A DNA stretch of 64,000 nucleotides from positions 12,278,008 to 12,342,007 of the forward strand of contig NC_091134.1 of assembly GCF_041381155.1 (NCBI RefSeq). Reading direction: 5' to 3'. Positions 35,936 to 46,323 of this stretch are shown piece by piece. Positions within the stretch are counted from its first letter, which is position 1, and each line of letters opens with the position of its first letter. The DNA comes from Argopecten irradians. Taxonomy: Eukaryota > Mollusca > Bivalvia > Pectinida > Pectinidae. The translations under genes were made by a program, and so were the position numbers. Under the pieces are notes generated by a model that worked only from the letters and a program-made list of their open reading frames with translations, did not search any database and was not told the DNA's origin.

Positions 35936-37967
35936 AACATAAGCAAGATTTCCTGCGTAATATATGAAAATTGTGGAGATTCATTTCGCTGTTTTGCCGT
36001 CTGGCGCAGTAGTATTCAGCTACCGCGCGGTAATTAGGACGACGGCGGGAAACATAAGACGACCCGCGTTGTGAAAATTAACATATTATTTATTTTCATT
36101 ATTTTGTTCAGGAGATGATGATGAGTGTAGTATTAACGGTAAGTTAATAACTTTTGCGACTCTACACAATTATCGATCTTGTTTTAGATTCCCATTTTAA
36201 AAATTAAAAGCCGTTTCGGAAAGGTAGTGAGTGATGAGTGATTTGACTAGACTGGGTGGGGTTGGTGTGCGGGATCCTCACAAAACTGTACAAAGTATAT
36301 AAATCATCTTCGTCCCTTGACCACTCCCTGCATCATGTACTGTATAATGTCATCAAAATTAATGCTATGGTCATAATGATCGGTCAGTATCCGGAAATAG
36401 GGGGTAATCATTTTCCGATACTGGACAACACCGGTCAAAAATTTGTCCGACATAATTTACATTAAAAGGAGGCCGTGCGGTAATCGTACGACGTCTGTTT
36501 CCAAAGAATTTTTTGGGGGGGCCAGTGAGGCAGTGAATATCGACCAAACATATCTAATGCTAAATCGACCGATTATCATATGATGTCCGGGCGATAACTG
36601 GCCTATTCACTGGACATCGTAAGAATATCGCCTTAGTTGATTACGGACAACGAAGGACACTTACACCCCAGGCCCGGCCAAATGTCGGGCGATGTGATTG
36701 CCGCTCGATTAAACGATATGTGAAGGATATGTGGCCGAATATGAAATTCTACGGGACACCGGGAATATTCTAACTTCGAATTAAAAATCTTCGTTTTCGA
36801 TTATACGGTTTGTCTGGTTGGACCTAGTTGTTCGTTTATTAATTAAAAACGGACCTGGTGATTTTATATTGTTTTCAGACGAGCCTTGACAAAGCCCTCA
36901 CAGGCCTGTATGGAAATCTACAGGTCCGTCAGGATTTATACTTGACATAATGACTTTAAAGCCGCATAAACGAAAACGGCCCAGGCAAAAATGGCTAAAA
37001 TGCATGCCGGGAATACATCTTAAGCCTAATCGGAAGGTGATGTGACCAAAGCATAAGTACTGAACTCTACCGACGTCCACTATAAATACCACATTCCTTG
37101 GTATCATCGTCGCATAGTTCTACAAGAAAATAGACATCATTTGCACTGATCAGAAACTTAACTTATTCTCATACAAAATTAAAGATCATCCACTGGTGTT
37201 TGGTTCTAGATATTTTTGTTCAATCTCTATCTATTCGAATTACGTATGTATACATGTAATGAGAAAACAATATGTATAAAGCCAAACACCTGCGGTTCAT
37301 CTACAGAATTCAATTCTCGGCTGATGAAATCTGCTTCATTGTCCTCTTACAATTCAGACGACATATTTCTAACACAATTTTCTTGCCTTTATTTTGTCTT
37401 TAAAACAACATCCCGTTGTTTGCATTTTAAGTTTCCGTACTCGTGATATGTTTGCTACATGTATATCAATGTATTCGGTATAATTTCAGTGACTTTTACG
37501 ACTTTGATTTTCGATATCTTATTTTAAATATGTTACGACGTATTGCAAAATATTATCAATTTGTGAAAGAGCAAAGCCTGTGGAATTTCCAGAATATCCG
37601 TGAAGAAACAATATTGCTTGATAAGATTTGAAAATGTTAAAACTGTATTAAATCTATTTACAAATATATTTTGTCCGGATCCCCTGACATGTGGCATATT
37701 GGAATTTCAGTCGAAACTGATGGAGATAAATAATAATTTGTTTCACTCTTATCTTTGATTGCTTTGCAATGAATATATTAATTGTTATCTCTACCAACGA
37801 AGAGAAAAACAATCTCAATATTTTTTCTAATGCGCTGTTTGCAGCTATATTTATTGTTTAGTTGTATTTTTGTTATGTTTGTTTTTGTATATACTGATCA
37901 CCTGATACTCACCAGTCTACCCTTCATATTATGTATTGATACTGTACAGGTAGTTAAATTTATTTAA

Positions 37968-38117
37968 GCATTGATGTCACTATTTTTAATTTTATCGGGG
38001 TATGAAAAAAAATTATTTGCAAACTGTGTGAATCCGCGTAGCGGATTCTCACAAAAGTTTGCAAACAATTTTTCTTTTCATAACCCGATAAAATTAAAAA
38101 ATAGTGACATCAATACT
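37968..38117. repeat. Long palindrome, arms about 65 bp
   Basis: 'gcattgatgtcactatttt...ttatcggggtatg' pairs with 'cataacccgataaa...aaatagtgacatcaatac' around 'aatccgcgtagcggatt'. A diverged relative lies at about 57,826-57,990, and the following 100 bp (atacgcaacgtcaatgtctc) also matches 58,060-58,100. Confidence 0.85.
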
Positions 38118-38573
38118 TATAATTAATTTTATACTCTATTTGATAAAATGAAGTATGTTTAAATGTAACATTACAGTGTTTTTTCAAGGGACTCTTTTTC
38201 CCGAATCAATACGCAACGTCAATGTCTCTATTGTGACGTCACGATAACGTCGGGGTTTCGCGCCATTCTCGGATTTTTTTTTTCATAGTGGTATGCAAAA
38301 AAAATATTGGCCAATCAGAAAGCCAGATTTGGTATGAAAACAAAGAAAAATTAATTATACATTTATAAAATGCGGGCTTTATGAAACGTAGTTTATTGGG
38401 AGTTTCCGCAAATAAACGTGGTGACGTCGGCAAAAAATGTGCGTAACTTTATAACGTCATTTATTCCGACGTCATAATCGCCGCATCTGGGCCCATTTTG
38501 TCAGTCTTGGTCATTCATATATATGTGAACTTTTAAACTATATATATCGTGAAGTCATTGGAATAAAACTGAC

Positions 38574-38658
38574 CACAGGTTTACGACGCACAAAAAAATA
38601 TATATATAGATCTACTATCAGTATTTTTAGTATTTTTGCGCGCGTCGTAAACCTGTGA
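38574..38658. mobile_element. Short MITE-like hairpin
   Basis: cacaggtttacgacgc at left mirrored as gcgtcgtaaacctgtg at right, AT-rich centre, 85 bp. No clear target duplication. Confidence 0.65.
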
Positions 38659-38766
38659 ACTGGCTGCCAATATAATTTTACATTTATATATGTATGTACA
38701 AGGGGCGACAACGGTTGTAGAGTATGCGTATCCGGACATTAAAATATTCCTTCACCAGCTACCAAT

Positions 38767-38852
38767 CAACCGACTTCGCTAGCCAAGGGTATTAGTCCGA
38801 TCCTCTTAATACAGAGATGATCGGACTTAATACCCTAGTCTAGCGAAGTTGT
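38767..38852. mobile_element. Short MITE-like hairpin
   Basis: The left arm runs from 'caaccgacttcgctag' to 'gggtattagtccgatc'; the right arm is its near-complement, ending 'ctagcgaagttg'. The loop is about 12 bases. Confidence 0.7.
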
Positions 38853-38863
38853 CAATTAACGTA

Positions 38864-39028
38864 CAGTCAAACCTCCATGTATCGAAGTTCAAGGGACCGA
38901 CAGAAAAACTTCGAAACATCGAGACTTCGAATTATTCATGGTTGGAATTAAACCGATGTTTTTTTTTTACCATGACCAACTGTGGATGTTGTGTACATGT
39001 CGTCTCATGAATCATAGAGGTTTGACTG
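38864..39028. mobile_element. Pogo/Tigger-type MITE with TA duplication
   Basis: Ends cagtcaaacctcc... and ...gaggtttgactg, flanked by TA on both sides (38,862-38,863; 39,029-39,030). The terminal sequence resembles Tc1/mariner-superfamily pogo elements. Confidence 0.75.
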
Positions 39029-39406
39029 TACTTCTTATTTGTGTGTTCAAAACTTAACACATATGCTGGTGTCTCTGCGTTTTAAAACCCTAAATGACAC
39101 AGAATGGCATAAGTGTTGAGCAAAATAAAATTAAAATCGATTGAAACCAGTTTAATGAAAAGTGGGAAAGGTGTAAATTATTTATTAAACAAGAATGAGC
39201 ATAGTGCACGTATAGTAGACCATTCGATTGCAAAGTCTGCAACAGGAAATAAAGAGTAACGCTTACGATCATATATCAAGGCAGACAAAGGACACAATTT
39301 CCACCGCGGATATTAGGTATATGTATCTACATGTAGTTGTATACTTAAGTACTGAAAACCATTTTAGTTTTGCGGCCACATGGTATGAATTTAAAGGAAA
39401 TCTTTA

Positions 39407-39864
39407 ACAAGAGGCCAAAAGGGCCTGTATCGCCACCTAGTTTATAATGCAAAGTAAAGTTTTGAATGCATGTTCATTGTTGCTTTTCTAAACAATTTTA
39501 AAAACTGCTCCAGAGAGTCAGAGCCAAAACTGATACAAAATCTGTTCCACTTCCCCCAAGGATGTTTCTGGCCAAATTTGGTTACATTCAATACATAACT
39601 CTATGACTTATCGTAGCGATTGAAAAAATAAACGATTTACCTCTATTTCCCCTATTGGGCCCGCCCCTCCTGCCCCCGGGGGTTAGAGCCAAAATTTATA
39701 CAAACTCTGTTCCCCTTCCCCCAAGGATGTTTTTGGCCAAATTTGGTTACATTCAATACATAACTCTATGACTAGTAGCGATTTGAAGGAAATGTTGACG
39801 GACGGACAGACGACGACGCCGCGCCATGACATAAGCTCACCGGCCATTCGGGCCAAGTAAGCTG
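39407..39864 (+). mobile_element. Helentron-like element, short copy
   Basis: acaagaggccaaaagggcct at the left end and ataagctcaccggccattcg/ggccaagtaagctg at the right. It keeps 1-2 core units (gggcccgcccctcctgcccc, aaggatgtttttggccaaat). Same family and orientation as 28,371-29,533. Confidence 0.75.
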
Positions 39865-39869
39865 AAAAT

Positions 39870-40770
39870 GATTCAATCGCAATACTATGGCGTGATATTT
39901 TTTTTAATTAAATCGCGAAGAACGTATCGCTAAACACCATCGATACGGAAAATTACATGTACATGTACTAGTAAGTGGCCGCAAAAATAAAACGGGTTTT
40001 CGTTATAGTCACATAGTGGGGCCTAAATAATATCGTAAAAATATAAAGAATGTCTGATTGTGGCGTGAACTTTGTTTTATTTCAATACTGCATATGGTAC
40101 AATCACTGTCAATCAGTCGACATACTTATACAGATGTTATATTAATGGCAAATGGGCGTGTGTTTTATTACATGGTTAAAATACACCCATCCCATCACGA
40201 TTTTGATATATCAAATCACAAATACATTAACACTGCCTTGACAACTAAGTCATATATACAATGTAAGCTATACTAATAATATGTTTTCGCAAATGTCAAT
40301 ATCAAATGTTTGAGATATTCAATTTCTAGCATCACATCTATGCAAAGTGTTGCAAAGCAATTTACACAGCTAAAGATGATACAATAGCTATGTCAAAACG
40401 TTTTACATAGGAACAGTGTGTATCTGTATATTACGAAAACAAAACACAGAATTCAGTAATACAAACTAAAACGAAATACAATCATGCTGATTGTAAATTA
40501 ATTCAAGTCACAAAATACCATACCCTAGTTCACGTATTTGGTATTGATACATCCCTTACACCTAGAACAAAACACTGTAAGCTTTCATGAAATGTATTTT
40601 TTCCCCTTAACCATGTAGTGAAATTGTTCTTTGCCAATGGAATTTCAATAACAAAAAACTAATTCATAATTTCATATTTCAGAATGAAGCAGTAGCATCA
40701 TATCATCATAATGAACTTATTAAAGTCTTAACGATAATGTATATACTCTGTTGTTTAACTACTTAGCATC
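39870..40770. other. Non-coding stretch
   Basis: No gene or repeat family recognised. Confidence 0.4.
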
Positions 40771-40776
40771 TGGCAG

Positions 40777-41095
40777 ATCATCCTCGATACTCCAGGGGTT
40801 CCGATCACTTTCGATCTCTACACCCCTGGACTATCTCATAGTGAAATTGAAGGCAGTTCAGCAGAAAACATTTGACCAATCACCGACTAGCAAAGATTTC
40901 CTTTGAAGACTACAGAGAGAGCGACGTCCAACTTCAAAGACACACAGTCAACCACAGTGTACCGTTATACGGCTCTTTTGATGTACATCAAAGGACTAAA
41001 TTACCTGTTCTGTTCTTTTGCCTCCAGTTTTGCTATGAGATAGTCCAGGGGTGTAGAGATCGTAAGTGATCGGAACCCCTGGAGTATCGAGGATG
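40777..41095. mobile_element. MITE with 65-bp inverted ends and 8-bp target duplication
   Basis: ctggcaga at 40,770-40,776 and its neighbour base, and again at 41,096-41,103. Inverted ends start catcctcgatactccagggg and continue through 'cccctggactatctcata'. Relatives occur at 49,678-49,995 and 63,022-63,275. An 8-bp duplication is hAT-like. Confidence 0.8.
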
Positions 41096-41604
41096 CTGGC
41101 AGAGCTAACAATAAAACTGTTTACAAGACTTCATATGTTGGTCAACTGTATCTATATTTTACACATAGCATTAATCTTAGTGCCCCCTGTTGTAAAAAAA
41201 TATATATATTTGTACAATGTACGTAATTGTTTTCCACATTTTGAAAATTTACGATATTGATACTTTACACAAATGTACATTTATACAGTATTTTAAAAGG
41301 TTTGTCAATCACTTTTCAAAATTTCAAAATGAAAAATACTACATATCAGTAACATCAACATATGCATTAAAACTAAGTAACATAACTTATATTACAATTA
41401 TGATACTTTGGGATATTCCTTTATACAACTTTTGTACATGACCTTATTTTGGGCTATTCCTTTACACAAAGATTTTTACGACCCTTGGACGCCAAGATAA
41501 AGATTCAAAACTCATCCCTCTGATTCAACATCATGCATGCTAGTGTCGATGATATCCTTACACAGGGAGTTATAAGATGGGATAGGCATTTTTCTGGAAT
41601 ACTA

Positions 41605-41762
41605 CAGTAACACGCGCTTACAACGAATTAATAATTAAAACGTAGTAATTTTTGTTCCTCATCAATATTTCTTTAAGAGGTCTGTATTATGTGTATAACG
41701 AACTATGTTTATCACAAAGTGATTTCGTTGGACCCGAGGTTCATTATAACCATGTTTTACTG
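41605..41762. mobile_element. Pogo/Tigger-type MITE with TA duplication
   Basis: cagtaacacgcgcttacaac at left and ttataaccatgttttactg at right form inverted ends, each flanked by TA. Confidence 0.65.
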
Positions 41763-42213
41763 TACAAACAAAACGCACGACTATTACTATAGGTTTCAAA
41801 TTGTTGTCTGGCATAATGCAAACAGCAAAATAAATTAATTATAAAATGATTTTTTTAATCAAGAAAAATATGCCCAAAACATTTAAGAAATATTTGCTTA
41901 AGTCTAACAAGTTGATTTTCAAAATCAAGTATTATTTACAAAGCTGTAAAAGTTCAATGACGTTCAAATTTTGATCCAGCTTGTAAAACATGTACGCATA
42001 AGAAAAATCAGTTTATGTGTTAAAAGTCAGTTCTGTGCACGTGCATGTATAGAAGTTTTAGTTCCAACGAAGAGTCACTTATCCTGGTGAGAAAGACATC
42101 CACGTATCATTTTAATTTGGATATGCTTGAAAGACTGCACAAGTTTTATCCATAACTATGCCCACTCATTGATCTTAAGATACATTTGTTACCAAAGCAT
42201 AATTCGAGTGAAA

Positions 42214-45200
42214 CTAATTCGTCATAGGAATAATGACATTGACAAGTTCTTGTCCCTCACCAACTTGCAGCTGTATTTGATTAAAAAGCTGGGCGGCTTG
42301 ACCGTTCTCCAGTGTAATGACAGTGCCTTCCTCGAGCACATTCGTTACGTCTTGTTCAATAGGAACCTCCTCAGTCGTATTCAGATCGCCCAACATGGAC
42401 TCGTCGTGATCGGTGGAAACATGTATTTTGAATTCCTCCAGTTCACCAAATATTCTTTCGCAAATTCCACATTTATACAATGTATGCGACATATCTTGGC
42501 TCTCATCTACGATACTTGATGTTTCAGCAATAACATTATCTGTTGTTTCAGCAATAACATTATCAGTAGCAACTTCGCTTTGAGCTGCTTTCTCTACAGG
42601 ACATCTATGTCTGCTGAGAGATTCCTTGTAAAAGTACCCCTTGCCACATGTTGGGCAGTTATACTGTATGCATCCGGGAAGTCTGTCGTGCCTCTCTACC
42701 TCATGTTTCCTATCTATATGCATATGAAACGACTTCTTTGCCTTAAACATGCGCTGGCAAACATCACATTCATATTGGAACTCGGTCTTGATCCCACCAG
42801 TTGGGCAGACACTTTTGTGCTCAATCAAATCCTTTTCTTCTCTAAACAGTGCTTCACATCCAGCGCATTTGTACGCTTGGTACTCTGGGTGAATATTGAT
42901 ATGGGCTTTGAATGATGTCTTATATCGAAAGCTCTTGTTGCAAACTTCACAACGGAATGGTTTCTCTCCGGTGTGGACTACTTTATGTCTCTCCATCTCG
43001 TGTGGCTGTCTGAAGACTTTGCCGCAATAATTGCACGTACTACTTTTCTTGGGCGGCCTTTTGGATACCTTCAATTCCCCAGAGTGAGCTCTCTTTAAAT
43101 GCCACTTCATATGCCGCAAGCGTTTACCACAAATGTGGCATACTGATTTACCATCGCCTGCAGAATGATGATACTTTTGGTGGCGTCGCAATCCAGCGAA
43201 TGTACTGAACTGTAAGCCGCAATCTGGACAACAAAAGAGTTCTGGATGTTCGTGGTATCTCAAATGTCTCAGAAAGTTTGCCCGAGATGTAAACTTCTTT
43301 GCACAGTATGGACAAAGCGCAGCTTCAAAACTGTGGTTTTTCATATGCTCAGCCAAAACCGTCCTTGACTTCAAAATCTTGTTGCAGATTTCACACTGAA
43401 GTACTTTATGATGTTCATCAAAATGGTTCCTTATATGCTTCTGGAAACTTTTCATGGTGGATAGTGTTATTCCGCAAACTAAGCATTCATGCCTATCACT
43501 TGAGTATAAACAGGTATGGACAGACATATGACTCTTCAAAGTGTTCATATTATCAAATGATTTTCCACATATTGTACAGAGACATCCTCCAACCTTGTGC
43601 CTATCTAAATGATTCAGAAGATCCGGTCTGTTGCGATATACACTGTTGCAAATAATGCAAGGATGAATCCGCTTGTCGTCGTCAGGTCGAACTTTGTGAA
43701 CCTTTAAGATGTGCTCATCCAATGCAGCAAATGTGGTATGATCCTGATTACATTCCATACACCGAATGGTCATGATGCCATGGAATAAAGTTTTGTGACT
43801 CTCTAAATTTTCCAAAGGAACAAACAGACCACATACCTCACAAGAACGTTTCCCCATCTTAGTCTGTTTTGGATTCAAGTCTCCATTTTCGAAGTCCAAA
43901 ACATCCTTTTTTCCTTGTTTATTCGGCACATTTTTCTTTTCCTCAGCAGGTTCTTCCCTGGTTTTTTCATCGCCTACATTATTTCCAACAGCAGATATGT
44001 CTTTCACTCTATCAATCGCTGCAGCATCCTGTACCAATGTCGTTAAATCATTATTCTTTTCTTCAATTACTTGCACAGATGAGTATTCCGAACTTGTCAT
44101 AAAACTTCCGATATCAGACATAACTGGTGTCAAATTTTCAGCGGGAACATCTGTTCCAGGAGGAGACATGTCACGGTCTTGATTAGCTGTTTCCTTGGTA
44201 ATTTTGAATGGTTGGTCATCAACAATTTCCTCCGTATTTAGAATGATGCTCAACAAACTCTGGTTGTGCAGATTATGGATATGTTCCGACAGTTGACTAA
44301 TGTAATAGAATGCTTCACCACATATACGGCAGCGCCACCTCACGACGTTTTTGTGATGTAATCGGTGGTAAGAGGCTTGCTTATTTGAACTCAACACCAA
44401 GGGGCATGATCTGCAAACATATGCTTTCTTCGCGTTTGGGTTGGAACACGTGTAGAGCTGTACTTTCTGCTCGGTCAAACTTAAATTTAAATCATCAGTG
44501 TTCAAAGAGTGACTCTTTGCATCATTATCCTGAAGCGATTTAGCTGCATCCCTCCTTGCCTGTTTCCTTAATCGTTTTGCTTTAGAAGGCGCTATCTTAA
44601 TTTTTTCCTTTTGGTGTTCTTGGTTTGTACCGAAAGTAGAATCTGTATCGAAAAATTGTGGGTCAAAGTCGTCAACATCGATATTACTATCCTCTTGCTG
44701 ACAATTAAAGGAACACTTTCTGACAACTTTGTCAAATTGTGTCGATGTATTTTCCACTTCTTTCATTCTTCCAAAACTATCGATTAGAAAAGTGAACTTC
44801 CCTCGGTCACTTGTATTTAAAACAATGCTTTTACACCCACCACTCTTTTGCAGTACCAAGGTCTTCTGCATTTGAACTGTTAGATTTGAGTGCCAGCCTG
44901 TTACGTGACGGCTGGTATCTTCTTTTGTTTTGTAATGTCGGCCGCAATACACACACAGCCAATCGCGGTCTGGAAGCATGGTTTTCTCCAATAGCCCATC
45001 CCATTCATCAGTTTTCTTTAAAAAATGTCGGGCCCATGGTCCATGAATGTTGTGCACATGGGCAACATGTTGAATTCCTGTCAGCTTGTTGGACAACTCC
45101 TTATGGCATTTGTGACATTGCCATTGTTTCTTGTTCTGTGCATGTGTGTTTGAAGATTCATCATCCTTGTGTTGGTAATTTTCCCAGCTCAGATAGAATA

Positions 45201-46305
45201 TGTTTGTATGCGTTACATTAAGTTCTTCAGTGGAAGTTACAAATGGCAAATCTGTTTCATCATCAATGATTTCTGTATCAGATTCTTCTCTTTCATCATC
45301 GAAGAATGAATACGTCTTTTTATCCCATACACTGGTATTCTCTTTCAAACTTGGGGACTTTTCTAAATCCACTTCTCTGATTTTCCCCTTAGAATCAATA
45401 TGATAGCTCCTGGTAACATCTCCTGGCAAGGACAGCACAATAAGTTTAGGACCGCCAGATTTTGTAAGAAGAACATCAGCAGCCATATCGTTTGATAAAT
45501 CAGGATGACAGTCTTTTATATGCTGTGTGGCATGTGCTTGATTTGTGTAATCACGCCCACAAAGTACACAGAGAATGTCACGCTCCAGATGAAATTCATC
45601 CTCAAGTTTCTTGGTCTTCGAGTCTTGTTCTGGGGCAATCTGCCGAACATGATAACGTGCCCATGGTCCATATATTTCATGAGGAAATCGCATATGTCTC
45701 AAAACTGCCTTTTTGGTAGGTAGCCGTTTACCACATTTGATACATTTCCATGGTTTCTGGTCTTTGTTGTATGGGTCAAGTTCTTCTTCGTCTTCTGTGT
45801 CAGCCAAATTTTCATTGTCCTCGGAAACATTATCCTCATTTGCCATTTTATAAACCTCGACCTTTGTCGCGAAGAACTTTTTGCTAGATGCTTCCTGCCA
45901 TTTCTCCTGAACTACATAAGATTTTGCATCTTCTCTGGTAAATCCATGTTTGAGCATCAGATGCCTGAGGACGTCACATTTATGGAAATAGTAAATTGTA
46001 CATAAACCACATCTCCAAGGTTTATTGTATCCGTGTTTGGATCGACCGCGTTCGGAAATTACGAGTTGTGTTTCATCCTCATTTTGCTCCTGTTTCACTG
46101 CCTCAGCCTCATTTTCTGCTACGGGGTCTGTAGAGTTGTCATCCTCTTCTCCAATAGTTGTCTTAATATTACAGTCCACAAGAACTTGAATTATGTTTGC
46201 TTTGATGTCACTGTCATTAACAATATGCTGCTTGACAATGTGCCGCCTTGTGGAAGATTTAGAGACATACAATGACTCGCATATTTTGCACTTCCATCTT
46301 ATCAT
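42214..46305 (-). CDS. C2H2 zinc-finger protein, about 23 fingers (3' part of a split reading frame)
   Basis: An uninterrupted 1363-codon frame from ATG 46305 to the stop at 42214. I count about 23 C2H2 fingers. Those at residues 1-480 are widely spaced, often starting W-x-C. After acidic linkers a denser C-terminal series follows (about 690-1290), with one canonical TGEKPFRC linker. Residues 184-313 and 393-517 are two copies of one module: a finger, a GPWAR motif, a second finger, then an (L/T)-x-KSGG-x-K-x-IVL segment. The protein is probably a nuclear DNA-binding regulator. The frame continues, without shift, the 46324-48194 exon upstream: only TAA and six codons lie between them. So this ATG is probably not an independent start but the continuation of one large protein, unless the locus makes two products. 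Confidence 0.93.
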   Translation of the reverse strand: MIRWKCKICESLYVSKSSTRRHIVKQHIVNDSDIKANIIQVLVDCNIKTTIGEEDDNSTDPVAENEAEAVKQEQNEDETQLVISERGRSKHGYNKPWRCGLCTIYYFHKCDVLRHLMLKHGFTREDAKSYVVQEKWQEASSKKFFATKVEVYKMANEDNVSEDNENLADTEDEEELDPYNKDQKPWKCIKCGKRLPTKKAVLRHMRFPHEIYGPWARYHVRQIAPEQDSKTKKLEDEFHLERDILCVLCGRDYTNQAHATQHIKDCHPDLSNDMAADVLLTKSGGPKLIVLSLPGDVTRSYHIDSKGKIREVDLEKSPSLKENTSVWDKKTYSFFDDEREESDTEIIDDETDLPFVTSTEELNVTHTNIFYLSWENYQHKDDESSNTHAQNKKQWQCHKCHKELSNKLTGIQHVAHVHNIHGPWARHFLKKTDEWDGLLEKTMLPDRDWLCVYCGRHYKTKEDTSRHVTGWHSNLTVQMQKTLVLQKSGGCKSIVLNTSDRGKFTFLIDSFGRMKEVENTSTQFDKVVRKCSFNCQQEDSNIDVDDFDPQFFDTDSTFGTNQEHQKEKIKIAPSKAKRLRKQARRDAAKSLQDNDAKSHSLNTDDLNLSLTEQKVQLYTCSNPNAKKAYVCRSCPLVLSSNKQASYHRLHHKNVVRWRCRICGEAFYYISQLSEHIHNLHNQSLLSIILNTEEIVDDQPFKITKETANQDRDMSPPGTDVPAENLTPVMSDIGSFMTSSEYSSVQVIEEKNNDLTTLVQDAAAIDRVKDISAVGNNVGDEKTREEPAEEKKNVPNKQGKKDVLDFENGDLNPKQTKMGKRSCEVCGLFVPLENLESHKTLFHGIMTIRCMECNQDHTTFAALDEHILKVHKVRPDDDKRIHPCIICNSVYRNRPDLLNHLDRHKVGGCLCTICGKSFDNMNTLKSHMSVHTCLYSSDRHECLVCGITLSTMKSFQKHIRNHFDEHHKVLQCEICNKILKSRTVLAEHMKNHSFEAALCPYCAKKFTSRANFLRHLRYHEHPELFCCPDCGLQFSTFAGLRRHQKYHHSAGDGKSVCHICGKRLRHMKWHLKRAHSGELKVSKRPPKKSSTCNYCGKVFRQPHEMERHKVVHTGEKPFRCEVCNKSFRYKTSFKAHINIHPEYQAYKCAGCEALFREEKDLIEHKSVCPTGGIKTEFQYECDVCQRMFKAKKSFHMHIDRKHEVERHDRLPGCIQYNCPTCGKGYFYKESLSRHRCPVEKAAQSEVATDNVIAETTDNVIAETSSIVDESQDMSHTLYKCGICERIFGELEEFKIHVSTDHDESMLGDLNTTEEVPIEQDVTNVLEEGTVITLENGQAAQLFNQIQLQVGEGQELVNVIIPMTN

Positions 46306-46323
46306 TTTGGTTTGGAATTTTTG

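Larger units (their letters stand above)
34000..38505. mobile_element. 4.5-kb segment bounded by perfect 22-bp inverted repeats
   Basis: 34,000-34,021 (actgacaaaatgggcccag...) is the exact reverse complement of 38,484-38,505. Outside both ends lies the direct repeat agtcttggtcattcatatat...gtga (33,971-33,994 and 38,503-38,528). The interior shows no long reading frame. Subterminal regions are rich in 'gacgtca' motifs on both sides. It could be a large non-autonomous DNA transposon. The 24-26 bp direct flank is longer than usual target duplications. Confidence 0.45.

Noticed and set aside
36100-36160. 27-bp micro-exon between ttgttcag and gtaagtta
   Set aside because: Acceptor and donor are good, but the sequence lies inside the 4.5-kb candidate mobile segment and no neighbouring exon exists.
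36898-37107. 70-codon minus frame within the 4.5-kb bounded segment, as a transposase remnant
   Set aside because: No catalytic motif or family similarity seen.
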